64,000 nt of DNA from Spirometra erinaceieuropaei. Its lineage: Eukaryota; Platyhelminthes; Cestoda; Diphyllobothriidea; Diphyllobothriidae. The translations under genes and the position numbers were made by a program. The notes under the pieces are model-generated. The model was given only the letters and a program-made list of their open reading frames with translations, did no database searches and was not told the origin of the DNA. Shown here piece after piece: positions 1-11,995 of this stretch. How positions within the stretch are numbered: position 1 is the first letter of the stretch; each line of letters begins with the position of its first letter. The stretch covers positions 409,253 to 473,252 of the forward strand of contig CACRXP010000018.1 of NCBI GenBank assembly GCA_902702965.1. Direction: 5' to 3'.

Positions 1-160
1 TACCACCACTCAGACAAAGATAAATTAATTGCTAAAACTTTTGGCGCGAAATAGACTTAGCCGTAAACAACAAAAGCCAAGTTTATAAATTAAGAGTATA
101 TTTCGAGGCGATTACAGAGGAAATCCCTTCTGTTAAACCAAGTCGTGATGCAGCTATATA

Positions 161-850
161 TACAGCGAGTGACCGATCTCATGAAATGTTGGCTGAAATT
201 CTGAAATGCGTTTTCGATTAGGAAGGATTACTTAGGTGCGGTTGCAATAGTGATTAAACTACGGTATAATTGTTTAATATTTCAAACTTGGCAGGATGAC
301 AGCTTTTAAATACACTGCTTTTCAATCTTCTGTAGAAGCCATACTTGGTATGAAATGACTACTTAAATAGCATGCATTTTTCCCATTGATTTACAGTGAA
401 TCTGCAAAGCCAGATGTATTTTATAGAAAGCGCGAACAAAAACATGCTTTCTTTCAGTCGTTTGATAGAGCATCACGTCCTCTTCATGGTCAATACTCAA
501 AGAAGTAGTATAATTGGGTTTTAAAAAGTTTTCTAATATCCGAATAATTCGGAGTCTGATCAGTCGTTGGATTAATGCTTAGTGATTTTAGTCAACAAGG
601 TGCCTGCGTTCCGCGTAAAGAAAATCGCAGATTCTTTTTTGTCCTTAAAAAGGTATCATACAGAATCCATAAAGTTTTACAATAGATGCGGACTATGTTG
701 TACATTTCATGAGGAGCGGTGGTAGGCGAACAGGTACGATGCTATATGAATGGGCATTGCACGGCCTTAAAAAATCTCATAATTATAAACATCATGTGAG
801 TTATGCTGCGCCAAAATTAATCTAATAATCCTTCGTAAATAATCTTTTAT
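161..850 (+). mobile_element. FB-1, foldback element, right arm incomplete
   Basis: The left end reads TACAGCGAGTGACCGATCTC, nearly the same as the left ends of FB-5 and FB-8. The left arm, the centre and the start of the right arm can be followed to about 791 by comparison with FB-8. The rest of the right arm is deleted or decayed: only a subterminal scrap (TTATGCTGC, then TAATCCTTCG) remains before about 850. No transposase frame is present. It belongs to the subfamily with GAGTGACCGATCTCATG termini. The right boundary is approximate. Confidence 0.7.
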
Positions 851-2689
851 AATTTAAAACCCATTAAAATTAGGAAAAATTTCAGGAAATAATGTCCCGC
901 CGCATTTCCTGAAACCGTCACAAATGATGTATTCTGCAAACAGTTATGACATTGGAACAAGGCCTTTATTCGAATTTTAAAGTGACAATCTGTAGCATAA
1001 TATGGATGGAGAGATTTCAGCGAGTCGATACAGTATACGACTGAATTTTATTCAGAAATCCTTACTCCGACGTCATTACATATTTAAGTCGTTCTTTCAG
1101 ATCCATATGTATTCATTTCCCTTAAATAATCCTATGTGGTAGACTAGTTCCAGCAAATGATAGGACAAAGGTTTGCATATCGCAACCTTTTCGGTCAAAT
1201 TTCATTTGCGATTATATAAAGAAAATGTAACGTACTTTTTCAAATTTAACAATTTTCTAAGTACTTATAACTATTACGTAAATGAGCAAGCAATGAGCAG
1301 AACTAGCTCTAGGCCCTATATTAGCATTCATGAGATCTGCGAACCACATGCATTTGGATGATGTTCACAGTGTTGGAAACGATGTAAATCTATTGTTGTA
1401 GTCTGAAAAGGCCAAAAGATCCGTTTACAGAAACAGGCACTGTCATACGTAAACGTCTGAGTTAAAATATACTGTACGTAATTTTCGGCCCAGAAATCAC
1501 AGTAGCATCTAAGTCTGCAACAGAAGAAAGTATTCCATTGGCCGACGTATGTGAATTTTGCAAAATAATGTGCATGAGGAATAAATCACTTGTACCTCGC
1601 CTCTTAAAATGCGATTAAATGGTATAAGCAGTGACAGTAAAATGAAAAAAGAAAAACGGCTAGGTACTTACATTTGTCCAGGTGCTGAACACAAGCCCAC
1701 TATGCTAGCGTATTTGTGTTGACTTGAAAACATGGTCTACCTTCCGGTAGCCAGGGGAAAATTATCGAAATTGGGACTGTCATTTCTACATTTTAATCCG
1801 AAAGCATGGCACTCTAAGTGACCGTAAAATTAATTTTTGCTGAAAAAGTGGTCTATACCAATGGCCTCCATGCTATTGTGCGTTTGTAAACAATGGTGTG
1901 TAGGACCTAAAAGTTGATAAAAATTGCAAAAATATGCCCTAAAATTCACTGTGACTGTAAACACCACTCATTATTCACCGTTACCATTGTTAGGAAATTC
2001 CTACCCTTCCAGATCAAATGTAAAGTCATCAGCAACGCTTTATTCATGTTCCGTTATTTTTTGAAAATTGCTTGTTGTTTATTTTTAATTATCGCGTTCA
2101 CTTTCTTGCCAAATGAAAGCGCACGAGAAGACTTTCGGTAGAAGTTGGATCATTTTCAGTGTCTTCTTGCTTTCCGTCCTGTGCGGTGCCCCACCTTTCA
2201 ATCCCCCTCTGAGACCATTCAGCGTATGACACGGTCCACAGGCTAGCTCAAACTGGTTAAAGATCCCACATCCTATTGTTGCCGCCCGTTTTTGCTTATC
2301 TCGATCACAAAACATTCATTGAAGTCCGCGACTATCGTGGCGTCTGAGCGATGGGTGGATACCAAATCCAACGTTTTCTTACCATTCTCTGGTGGGTATG
2401 AGGAACAGTAGATGCCATGGACCAGGTCCAACTGGATCTTTAAACCTGTCAAATCTTTTATTTTTGAATTTGAGAATTTGAAGGACATAAGCGTAGAACT
2501 GACGGCACATTTGCTAGGTAAGTCCAAACAATCTCGACTACTGCCGCTCCGTTACGGGAAATTAGAAGAGCTGTGAAGAGACATAGCTGCGCTGAGGGTA
2601 GACTTCTCTGTCAACGCGCAGATGACGCCTAAAGTACGAGCCTCCGCATCAGGTTGCCAAACTGTGCACCCGTCGCTAACCACGACGTT
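851..2689. other. unassigned AT-rich sequence
   Basis: I see no repeat family or recognisable protein here. Frames are short: the 84-residue frame at 2273-2527 (minus) and the 75-residue frame at 1914-2141 (plus) match nothing I know and have no supporting motif. It could be intergenic, intronic or decayed repeat. Confidence 0.5.
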
Positions 2690-2835
2690 CCTCGGTGTGA
2701 CCCAGAGGATGGGTGTAAAATTGGTGAATTACGCATGAAGTAGTTTATGAGGATTCAGATTTTCATAGCATCTACCACACTCTCCCCTCCATGACGGCCG
2801 GGACATAATTCTTTGGTGTGCGTGCCCTGACATTC
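2690..2835 (-). repeat. Repeat A fragment
   Basis: Read on the minus strand, this matches the conserved block of repeat A: GGAGGGGAGAGTGTGGTAGATG, split here as GGAGGGGAGAGTG and TGGTAGATGCTATG, followed by a segment ending near AACTACTTCATGCG. The same block occurs near 7065, 14810, 15800, 26740 and 48730. It is a short, diverged copy with no coding potential. Confidence 0.55.
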
Positions 2836-5546
2836 GAACTATAGGTTATACATATAGTTGGAGGCCATCTAAGAGACCACGTTTAAGGCCCAGATGGACG
2901 TAGCTATCGCTTGAGAGGGACTAGCTAACGCATGCTCGTGGTGTCTGCATCAGAGTTCGCGGGTCTTTTGGGACCTCAAGGTGGTACGGCCGCAAAAGCT
3001 GGGACAACAACTTCAACGTTGACTGCGGCATTTTGGCACTTAAGCAGAACTCCTTCAAATCCGTCAAGAAGCATTTGCCATAAAAGGGGTTTGGCCTTTC
3101 ATCAGCTAGCTGGCCGCCGTCTACACCATCTAATAACTTACGCATATAACGCCTACCAATGCTAACTTCTGGGCTAAGGTGGGCATCTGGCATTCAGGTG
3201 GCTGCTTCGTTGCCACAGAAGACGTAGACAAGAGCGAGGGGCCATCGGTGGCGGCGTAATACGCCATCTACGTGCGCTTATTCATCCTGCGCAAGGTGCT
3301 TCGATGAATTTCCCATTTGTTCCATTCAATATTTGCTTAGAATTTACATATAAATACCATAAACAAACACTACGCAGCTATACACTACACTCAGTCAGTC
3401 AGATTATATGCCATTCTTATCAAGTTCGCTTCTAGAGACTATAAAGAACGTTAACGTATTTAAATGACATATTGCATCACATAGAAGCATGGAAAAAGGA
3501 AATGGATAGCGTACTGCAGTCTGAACGATCCGGATATGGAATACTGATTGAAAAGCTGTGTCGATCTGGCGTGCACACAGTCAGCGTAAAAGTGCCGTCC
3601 ACGTTGCCGTGTACATGACCCACTTAAACTTGGTCAATGTTCAATTTAGAGAAGAATAAATTTCTGTCGATTCTTTTCATCCGAAAATGCATTGTACAGA
3701 GCATATATTTAACAGTAAGAGTGCAACATTTTCCCGATATAAGGCAGAGTGACGTCATAAAAAAGGATAAAATTTCATCGAAAACGCGCGGGGCCTAGCC
3801 TCATATGGCCCCAAATTGCCCGGGGCCATGTGCTGGCAGGGTAGATAGCTGTTTTGAATCCGCTGCTGAAGTAGTATTTGGGGATATGGCTACGAATATT
3901 ATCGTGGGTACTACACACGAAGTCAGTTACTAATGACAGTGAGTTTTCTACCGGCCGGTGCGATGGAGTAATCATCCGGTCAAATTTAATTATCTTACAA
4001 ATGTGTTTTCAATGCAGTCGCCCGTCATTGATTATCGCTCCATCAGAGGCCGGTCTCTTTATCGTTTGCTAACTGTTTTACTGGTTCCAGTCTATTTCCA
4101 AAGGGCTGAGTAACCCCCCCCCCCTTGTGTTTAAATGTGGCCCACAACGGCGCCATTTAAGGCATTGACTAGATATCGAAATACCTGAGATCCAGCTGGT
4201 TGGCCTCCTGACGGCTTAGTGCTACTTAGAGACACTTCCGGTTTGGGATTCAGCAGTTTTTAGAGGGCTAGTGGTGTTCTAGCTAATAGTGGTTAATCCT
4301 CGTCAAACTTCTCGTCAACTGCTGTTAAAGCGCTGTTTAGCACTTGAAGAACATTATGCAGGCAAGGCTGTATGCCTCTTTTTTCAGCAAACCCAGTCGT
4401 CTGTCGTGTTATCTCGGAAAAGGGTTTTTTTTTCTAGGATCCGAACGTGATTTAATAAAATTAGCCTGTTGACTGAGAGCCCAACTCAGCTTCCGTTGTC
4501 TGGCTGTCAGAGCGCACTGTCTGTCGGTACCGCTGCCGCTGAGGAAAGGGGGGGGGGGCTTGATGGGTTAGACTGAAGACGTGGGCGGCATAACCTTCGA
4601 TCTGTGAGCACCTCCCCTAGCATAACCTTCTTCGCTGAGGCGGTGACTTCAGCTAGGTTTCGCGGTTCCAGGAATACTATCCACTGAAAGGGCTTACAAG
4701 AATGACAGTTGAGTATAGTCGGGTGCATCACCGGTGCAGTGAAGCGCACGTACAACAAAAGAGCACACGCCATTTCCGCATCATTGTGAGCAAAAACAAG
4801 TTTCCCAAACCGGAAAAATAACTTCCACGGAGATATTACAGAATAAAAGGAGAAGGCTCGTCGGGAAATCAAGGTATACTCATGAATTTTCCAGTCGGTT
4901 ACACTAACCCGTCGTCAGACTTAATGAAAAATGTGAGGGAGATAATCGCACTGGGGAGCTGCGGGGGGGGGGAGGGAGGACATGGAGTTTACATCGACAA
5001 AACAGACGTCTATGTGTGGGGGTGAAGAACGTGTTTGGATGGGTGACGGATGTTAGGGGAGGTGTTGAGGGTTTCTCACATGGTTCACTCTGTGGGGGAG
5101 GTGCTGAATCCGTGATACTCTACATGGTCGAACACGAATTAGCAGCTGGTGTCTTAGGGTAGGCGCAAGCCGGCAAACCCCGAACGCAAACCTTCGTAGT
5201 GAGCGTCCAAGTCGACATGGCGGTTGATGCTATTGTTATTAGAGTGCCAAGCTTCTAGAAACTCTCGCGCCTGTTTGATGTTGGCATTAGCAATCACTTC
5301 AGTCCCCTCTCAGCTGAAGCGGTGATCACACTCAGGGCAGAATCTCCAAAAGAGAAAGACGCAATGGAAAATACCACAAATGCTACCGTTGCCTTGGACG
5401 ACCAAGCATGTGCCACTGGACAGAATTAGCTGCACATGCTGCACAGTGCTTTACTAGACATTCATAACTGTATATTATCTTCAAATGATGCAACTTGTAT
5501 TTACAATTTTTTTGTGAAATTTAAGTCTTGGGAATATACATATACT
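2836..5546. other. unassigned sequence with G/C homopolymers
   Basis: No known element recognised. It contains long homopolymers: C at about 4114-4124, G at about 4549-4558 and 4964-4972. The 90-residue minus frame at 2921-3193 and the 121-residue minus frame at 4507-4872 have no motif I recognise; the second runs antisense through the G tract and has a proline/serine-rich tail that is probably a consequence of it. Neither is supported as a gene. Confidence 0.5.
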
Positions 5547-5732
5547 GGTCAGATGTGGCTATGTAGTCGTACCTGAAGTAAACAAACCCCAGCCACATGT
5601 AATACGGGACCGGTGGTAATGGAGGCTCTTACAGTTGAGGCCGGGGAAACGCACAGGCGGCGAGGTCAAGTGGTTGTTTGTAAAAGAAAAGCTATTGGGG
5701 ATGCGCCTTTGGACTTTGAGTGGTTGAAACAT

Positions 5733-5759
5733 AGTTGCCCTAACCCCTAACCCTAACTC
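5733..5759 (+). repeat. degenerate telomere-like CCCTAA tract, left half
   Basis: The tract contains CCCTAACCCCTAACCCTAAC, a variant of the animal telomere unit. It lies inside a T element directly before the CR1-type fragment and continues at 6562-6609. Its internal position and base variation argue for an interstitial tract rather than a chromosome end. Confidence 0.8.
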
Positions 5760-6561
5760 GAGAAGCAGAAACGCAGACCGAGATGCAGAAACGCAGAAGG
5801 ATCTCGAAATCTGGGTTGCAGACAGCCTAAAGCCTTCTACACAATGTTGTAATGCGGCCAAGGCCGCAACTTCAGTGCTGTATGCCATCAAGCGGGCATT
5901 CGCGGTTTTCGATGAAGACTGCTTCTCCAAACTCTTCGGCCCGCTTGTAAGACCGCATATCGAATAGGCAATTCAGACTTGGAGACCGTGGACGTATCAA
6001 GACTACAATCTTCTCGAAAGGGTGCAGAGGCGAGCAACAAAACTAATAAGAGATCAAGGTGCACTGCCATACAAGATCCGCTTCACTAACCTTAATCTCT
6101 ATCCTCGGAGTTATAGGCAGTTGCGCGGAGACTTGATACGAACTTTCCGTAATCTGCGTGGCTTGGACTGCGCCCTTCGGTGCGACGACTTTCTCCAACT
6201 CGCCACTAAAACTAACTTCCGGGGACATCCCTTCAAGCTACGTGTGACCCAATGTAGATTGAATGTGAGAAAATATTTCTTCTCCAACCGTGTCGTGGAG
6301 CCGCGGAATAACCTGCCCGAGATGATTGTCATGTCTCAATCTGTGGAGACATTTAAATGTCAGCTTGGCAGATATTTGCTGCAGCAAAAAGCGGACCATG
6401 TGACTTTTGAGCCATGAGACCAGTGACATATGTGGATCATGTCTGCATTCACTTAATGCTGTAATTTCTTCACGTTTAAGCCTATTTATCGATTTTTATG
6501 TACAAACAGGGAGTTCAAAGTTGTAAGCCTATTTCCCTCAAATACACTGGCTGACTGACTA
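5760..6561 (+). mobile_element. 3' end of a CR1/RTE-type non-LTR retrotransposon
   Basis: A 5'-truncated copy that holds the end of ORF2, a short 3' UTR (6418-6535) and a terminal CTGACTGACT microsatellite-like tail near 6550. The missing 5' end and the simple 3' tail are typical of target-primed reverse transcription. It sits inside a CCCTAA tract, and the same T element at 36773-37090 lacks it, so that copy is the empty-site comparison. The left boundary is set to where T-element similarity stops. Confidence 0.8.
5797..6417 (+). pseudogene. C-terminal end of non-LTR retrotransposon ORF2 (reverse transcriptase polyprotein)
   Basis: One frame runs from KDLEIWVADSLKPS through SVLYAIKRAF and LVRPHIE to a TAG at 5965-5967, then continues as AIQTWRPWTYQDYNLLERVQ and RRATKL to a normal stop at 6415-6417. 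This is the region downstream of the RT catalytic core in CR1/RTE-type ORF2 proteins, with hallmarks VRPHLEYA-like, LERVQRRATKLI-like, LNLYPRSYRQLRGDL and KYFFSNRVVEPRNNLP. The TAG stands where the family has a tyrosine. The RT catalytic motifs and endonuclease are absent. The copy cannot be active but is well preserved at residue level, which suggests a fairly recent insertion. Confidence 0.88.
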
Positions 6562-6609
6562 ACCCCCAACCCTAACCCCTAACCCTAATCCCTAACCCCA
6601 ACCCCAACA
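6562..6609 (+). repeat. degenerate telomere-like CCCTAA tract, right half
   Basis: It contains AACCCCCAACCCTAACCCCT and continues in the same register style as the tract at 5733-5759. It resumes directly after the retrotransposon tail. Confidence 0.8.
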
Positions 6610-6652
6610 CTATTGTGTTCATCAGGAGGGGCTACATAACCACATCTTACCC

Positions 6653-6869
6653 AAATGTTAATAGGGGCGATGGCTGACTTTAATAACCGGTTGACCTCAA
6701 ACTGGAGAATCCTGAGACAATGGTAGATTGTGCTGTACGGATTGTGCCCCTAAAACAGGCGACACGGTAGATGTGCTGGACCAATGCATGAGCTAAATAG
6801 AGGTCCGACAGACATTATCGGGAATACTTACCTATAACGTATTCCGACAGTGCGAGTCTGATAGAGCGC
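6653..6869. other. unassigned linker
   Basis: A short stretch between the T element and repeat A. Nothing is recognised with confidence; GACACGGTAGATGTGC near 6758 may be a decayed upstream piece of repeat A. Confidence 0.3.
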
Positions 6870-7230
6870 CAAGTCGCAGACTCACGCCGCGCCGGGTGGG
6901 AGCCCAGCCGCATCCCCCCTTATTGTTCAGTGTAAAATCCTGGTCACTGTCTATTGTGAACCATAGGGTATGGTGGTACACTGATGTGCAGGTTTTTCGC
7001 TATGCTAGCAGCCTGTTTCCTTGCACGCCTCCGGCGTTGTTGACTTGGTCATGACACCGGACCCAGGCGGGAGAGGAGGAGAGAATGCGGTAGATGCTTT
7101 GCAAGTTTAATATCACTATAAACTAAACCACGCGTAGGTCACCGTCATTGTTTTTACCCTGTTGTGAAGCATATGGTGGACACTACTGACATTAACTGCC
7201 GAACTGTCGTGCTGTACGAATACTTACTTA
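6870..7230 (+). repeat. Repeat A copy
   Basis: It shares two blocks with the longer copy at 14500-14960: a segment near 6958-7020 (ATGGTGGTACACTGATGTGC) and the hallmark block GGAGAGAATGCGGTAGATGC at 7077-7096, followed by AATATCACTATAAACTAA and a CCCTGTTGTG segment. No coding frame and no clear terminal repeats. It is possibly a non-autonomous element or the non-coding end of an unidentified retroelement. Confidence 0.6.
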
Positions 7231-8330
7231 CTACAATGCATAAAAGGGAAAATAATGTGAACACAGCGCTCGCGGTAGAAACCGGAAGACCTGAGACTTA
7301 AGGATCAAACAAGCGACCCCATTTAGGTAAATGATCTTTTAGAAGAACTGGTGAAGGCTAGCCCTAGAGGTACCTGATCATTATTAATGAAATCGTTGGG
7401 CATGCTAAATGACACCGTCTGCAGTTACAGACTTACGATGCGGAAGAGTAATTAACATGACAACTGGGAGCTACGGTAAACAAGCAAACTTTAGATAACT
7501 ACAAATTAGAAATATGTAGGTCACTGTTATTACAAAACTAAAGGTTCAACATTCTGGCTCGTATTTGTACACGGAGCGGACAGTAAGGTTGGCATAGCGG
7601 CCAGACAAGAGCGGACATCCCCAACACACGTCAGCACTCAATCTTCGCAAAAAATTGTCACACGTGCAACTTAAAAGTCTGTTATGGGCATGATCCACAA
7701 ACTCTTGTCCAGACCGGTTGATAAGGCTTATAATGTCCGAGACGGGCGGTGAAAATACCGAGGAAACGTTTGTCTTACCCGGAGACTGAAACCATCAATG
7801 AGGTCCTTGTTTGAGCAACAGTTTGTTATCCAAAATCATTTACAATTACTATTGTCACCCACGGACCGTCATCGTAGATCAGAGGATAGGAAGTGCGAAG
7901 AAGTATACTATGTCGCTGCATCAACGTCCTCGTCCGAAATTTCAAGTCCATGCACAAATTTATCATCATAGGATGCAGCAGAAGACGAGGGGCCCGCGAA
8001 AGACTTGCGGTATTTGCGACTTGGAGCTGCCATGCTCTTACATGTATATCGGTTGGCAGGCTGCTCTCCGATCACAGATCATCTCACTGCTACCATGGGT
8101 TATTGTAAAACTAATGCTCCGTATTCTACTGCTGTCCGACAAGAATCTGATTCATTCACCTGGTCACTGGAGCGATAAAACCCTGCGCAAATAATTCGAT
8201 AGAGCGCACGGTAGAGGAGGTTTGAAATGTCTCGAGAAGACTGGCACGTGATAAGCTGACTTCTAGGTAAGTATTGGAGTCGTGATTATGAAACATTCAG
8301 ACGCTGCCTGGCAAGATGTTTTTGGCTACT
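7231..8330. other. unassigned sequence
   Basis: No repeat family identified. The 127-residue plus frame at 7811-8194 contains a single CGICDLELPC-like segment, but there is no paired zinc ligand pattern or homology I can name, so I do not call it a gene. Confidence 0.45.
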
Positions 8331-9283
8331 TACAGTAGGTGAGCTAACTCACGAAATGTCAACGGAAATTCTGAAATGCGTTTTAGATTCAATAAGATGA
8401 CTTAAGTAGGGTTGTAAAACTAATCAGTCTGCAACAAAATTCTATAATATTTCAGTAACCTCAGGATACCGGCTTTCAAATAAACTTCCTTCCAGCTGCA
8501 CGCAAAAAATAAACTCCGTAAAAGCGATTACTTAAGTAGCATGATTTTTTCTCATCGATTTTTAATGTCCTTAAATGTCCAATTATATTTCATGGAAAAC
8601 ATGCATAGGAATATTCATTCTTTTGCTCATTCGGTAGATAATTACGTCTTCTTCCAATTTTATACTCGAAGGTGGGAAATAATTCGGTTTTAGAAAGGTT
8701 TATAATTACGGTATTTTTTAATACCGTGAAATCGCCGTTCATAAATGTTCATGTGTCTGAATCTACCAATATGGCTTGTAAAGTTAACAGTATGGATCAA
8801 ATCCACTGCTAAATTTTATGAACCCTATATGATCTCCTTTTTTACCACAGCGAAATGCATGGTTTTTAATACGAGGAAAATATACGGCTTGTAGTTTCGA
8901 AACCCTGAATCCAAGTGTAACGGTAGAGCAAGTTCAAAATATTTCGGGAATTGGAAAAGTTTTTTGAAGCCGAATCTTATCCCCTATCGAGTCTGAAATT
9001 GAAAGAAAGCGTAATTTTCTACCGAATGAACGAGTGAATGAATATTTTTATGCATGTTTTCCATGAAATATAACTGGACGTTTAGGGGCGTCGAAAATCA
9101 ATGATAAAAATGCATGCTACATAAGTAGTCAATTTTAAAAAGTGCAGTTGTTGCATGCAGTCGGAAGGAAGCTCATTCGAAAGCCGGCATCCTGTGGCAA
9201 CTGAAATATTGTAGAATTATGTTGCAGGCATATAAGTTTTCGGAATTTTATTTGACATTTCATGAGTTAGCCCACCTACTGTA
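8331..9283. mobile_element. FB-2, complete foldback element
   Basis: The left end TACAGTAGGTGAGCTAACTC is mirrored by the right end GAGTTAGCCCACCTACTGTA. The two halves are inverted repeats along most of 953 bases. Paired blocks include CTCACGAAATGTC with CATTTCATGAG, AATTACGTCTTCTTCCAAT with its complement region near 9010, and CATGCATAGGAATATTCATTC with GAATATTTTTATGCATG. TA is present at both ends, as for TA-targeting Tc1/mariner-type elements. No transposase is encoded. Confidence 0.85.
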
Positions 9284-10245
9284 CTTTTATTTACAATGGA
9301 GACGACTTCATCGATAACGCAAACGAAGCCTGGCAGCCTCGTGACCACAACAGACATTATTTCATTCTATCTCTATGATGTACAAGGAATTCAACTGAAA
9401 GTCCAGTTTACGCTTCTTTTTACTTATGTAATCATTACTCCGCGGTAACGGATTCCGGTGGAAGGGTAGCAAGCGATCACAAAAATGATTTAGGTCCCTT
9501 GCTCAACAGGTTGGATTTGCTTAATCCACAGTGGATTTCACCGTTAGAACAACCCCGCCTTTCTGTTCTTCTACGCCGCGTTATGTTTTTACCCGAGAAA
9601 ACCCATATTATCTGCTCGATTATTGAAAAATAAGATGTCGGTTTTGCATTGTATATTTTTGATATTGGCCAAAATGTGTATTAAGTAAATTGTTCTCAGT
9701 TCATCATCGCCCATTATTAGAAATGTTCCTATTGCATTACAGCCAACCGCAACAATATCCATCGAAAATTCAGGGTAACCTAATCGACTTCGGTCAGTCA
9801 ACTATTGGGCATAGACTTAACTCGCAACTCCATCTTGCAAATTTCCTGGTTAGGCCAACTTGTGCACTTTTCCTAATTTCTTTTTCGGATGGTGATTTCG
9901 ACTGGCTAGCCTAACCAGAAATCGACTTAAAATCTAATTGGAATGGTTAAGCCCACATATTCTTAAATAAACATACGAAACGGACTCATATTAGATGGAT
10001 ATTGGTGCTGTATTAACTGCTCATAATCCTTTCTGTAGGATAGGCTGATAGCTTGGATCATTTGTCGCTGACAATGACATGCATGTGAAACTAGAGGGAA
10101 TCACTAGCTATGATAAATAACAATGATTCAATTAATTTTTTCACGTCGCGACAGCGTCAGTATCCAACGTTTGCGTAAAAGTCCTTCTATCCTGCAGCGG
10201 CGACAACTAAAAGCGGGCTATCAGCTCGGAATCAATCCCTCGAAT
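9284..10245. other. unassigned sequence between FB-2 and the transposase fossil
   Basis: Nothing recognised. The short overlapping frames at 9589-9801 (minus) and 9690-9914 (plus) are not supported as coding. Confidence 0.45.
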
Positions 10246-11227
10246 TCTTATTGAAGGGAAAAAATCGTACTCTTCAAGAGATGAATATTCGACTGGCTCT
10301 TGATCTGCAAGGCGACACAGATAAACATGAATGGGCGCCCAACAACAAACAGGCTTCCCCAGGTAACCAAACTCCTAATGAGTGGCAGAGATTACGAACA
10401 TGCGCAGTGAGACGACGAGTTCCTCTGTCGGACACTGAAAAAGTATCCTTCTATGCCCCTTATGGCTATTTAAAGAAATAGCTGTCAATGTTTCCGTTGC
10501 GAATAATTAGAAAAGGAATGGAAAACTTCGGTCTTCATCAGCAAAACGCCATGATAAAGCCACTTAAAAGTAGGAAACTTATTGAAAAAGGTTTTTTGTT
10601 TGCTCAAAAATATATTGATCACGGACATCCATCTTGGAAAAGCACTAAATTCTGTGGTGAGGTTTTATTTTTTGACAAGCCTCCGAAGTCTGTTCAGGTG
10701 GTCATATGTGAGAAGAACTTTCTACGATAAATAGCAAGGTCTTCACCGACATCGAAGGGATGCCTTCGGTCACAACACCATTTATCGACGTCGAAGGGAC
10801 ACTACTGTTGCAGAATAATGCCTCTGTCCACTGCTTAGAGTAAGTATGATTCCAATTAAGCTAGCGACCATAATCTAATGTTTTAGACCACAGCCAGACC
10901 CTTTGCCTGCGGTCTCCGAATCATTTTTATTCCTTCCAACAGTCCGGACCTAAATCCTATTGAAAATCGTTTTGTTTTAATGAACAGAAATTGGGTCAAG
11001 GCAAGGGACATCTTTTGATGGTGAAAAAGGTATAATGTTTGCCTAATAATCATATAGACCAAACCACCTTTAACAACTTGGTAGCCTCTATACTCTCTCG
11101 CCTTGCAGCAAATGTTAAAGCTAAAGGCCAATCAAAAAATCTAATATGTTGTATTTTTTATTATATTTCACAATTTTGCTGTTTTATAACATTTCTCTTC
11201 TCTGTAGACAGTTATACTAGGCCTTGA
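10246..11227 (+). pseudogene. Tc1/mariner-type transposase fossil
   Basis: Several frames together give a DDE transposase. The 10488-10730 frame carries FGLHQQNAMIKPLKSRK, then a segment like the family's KARLEFAKKHLDW, then VLFFD, where residue 63 (10674-10676) is the first catalytic aspartate. In another frame at 10811 the second catalytic site reads QNNASVH instead of QDNA, so that aspartate is lost. At 10932-10967 PSNSPDLNPIEN carries the catalytic glutamate (10962-10964). The tail NLVASILSRLAANVKAKG (about 11069-11125) matches Tc1 C-termini. The upstream frame 10251-10481 probably covers the decayed DNA-binding region. Frameshifts, stops and the D-to-N change mean it is dead. I could not find its terminal inverted repeats. 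Confidence 0.85.
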
Positions 11228-11784
11228 ATACTTTATTTGTCAAAGAATAGTTTTTTGGATTTGGTGGTTTTCGTAAAATAAATTATTTCTTGGTCCATAA
11301 CTAATTCTTTATAAATCAAACTGTGCTTGTTCTGAAGTTCGATCGTATATGCAACGCAGTATAACTTTCGTAAATGGCGATAAATGGATACGGAATGGTT
11401 TCGCGGTTATTCTGCCTGCCTGCAGTTAATAATAACCCTAGTCAACGTGTGGGATAAGAAAAAAATAAACATGCACCCGCACACGACGCCAAGGCTTTAG
11501 AATATGATGTTGTGAGAATGAAACGAAGACATGTCAACCTTCTTTCCTTTCGTACGCTGAAACCCACGTGTCTTTCTAATTTTTTTCCCACCTCCATCGC
11601 TAAGCCTCTGCAATCACTGAGAGATGCCAAACGAGACGAATTACACACATGCAACATGCGTACATGCTGGCGAAAGGCTCATTACCCCTGCTAGATTCAC
11701 TGATGGCGTATCCGATGGCTCACCTATCGTCCCTGACATCTAAGTAGTGGCGAGTGGCCAAAAAGAAATAATCATAAAGAAATG
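11228..11784. other. unassigned sequence
   Basis: No element recognised. The frame at 11512-11694 (plus) and its antisense partner 11442-11657 are not supported. The left end may contain the unidentified 3' terminus of the mariner-type element. Confidence 0.4.
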
Positions 11785-11995
11785 GCTGTATAATAGTATT
11801 ACCGACAAAGACAAGGGAGACTGGAATGGCCATTTCTGGCTTATTAGTCGTCGTCGGCCAGCCATACCCAAGCCCGAAGTGTGGAACACCCGAGCCTCGA
11901 GCTCGCGACCTGTTGGTTTAGAAGTCAACGCCTCTACCCACCGGGCCATGAGCCCGTTGATTTGTCGGTTTTCGATCGGGAATATACAATGGTAG
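11785..11995 (-). mobile_element. SINE-B copy (tRNA-derived SINE)
   Basis: Read on the minus strand, a tRNA-like head (TGGCCCGGTGGGTAGAGGC as A-box region, GAGCTCGAGGCTC where the better copy has GAGTTCGAAGCTC as B-box) is followed by a conserved body: CTTCGGGCTTGGGTATGGC, AATAAGCCAGAAATGGCC, CCAGTCTCCCTTGTCTTTG. The head suggests RNA polymerase III transcription of the founder. The tail (CATTCTGCCTATATATC in other copies) is poorly preserved here. Confidence 0.75.

Larger units (their letters stand above)
5547..6652 (+). mobile_element. T element (TIR, telomere-like core), interrupted by CR1-type insert
   Basis: The left end GGTCAGATGTGGCTATGTAG is mirrored at the right end by GGGGCTACATAACCACATC (about 6628-6646), giving terminal inverted repeats of about 22 bases. 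The left interior (5570-5730) aligns with 36790-36950 of the uninterrupted copy. The telomere-like tracts at 5733-5759 and 6562-6609 are the two halves of one degenerate CCCTAA core, split by the retrotransposon fragment at 5760-6561. The element encodes no protein. Target-site duplications are not obvious. Confidence 0.65.

Noticed and set aside
6022..6417. an independent small gene starting at the Met at 6022
   Set aside because: The same frame continues upstream with retrotransposon ORF2 sequence beyond a single TAG, so it is the end of a longer pseudogene.
10840..10886. 47-base GTAAGT...TTTTAG segment inside the mariner fossil, resembling a short intron
   Set aside because: Removing it does not join the flanking frames in phase, and Tc1-type genes usually lack introns; likely chance or insertion in a dead copy.
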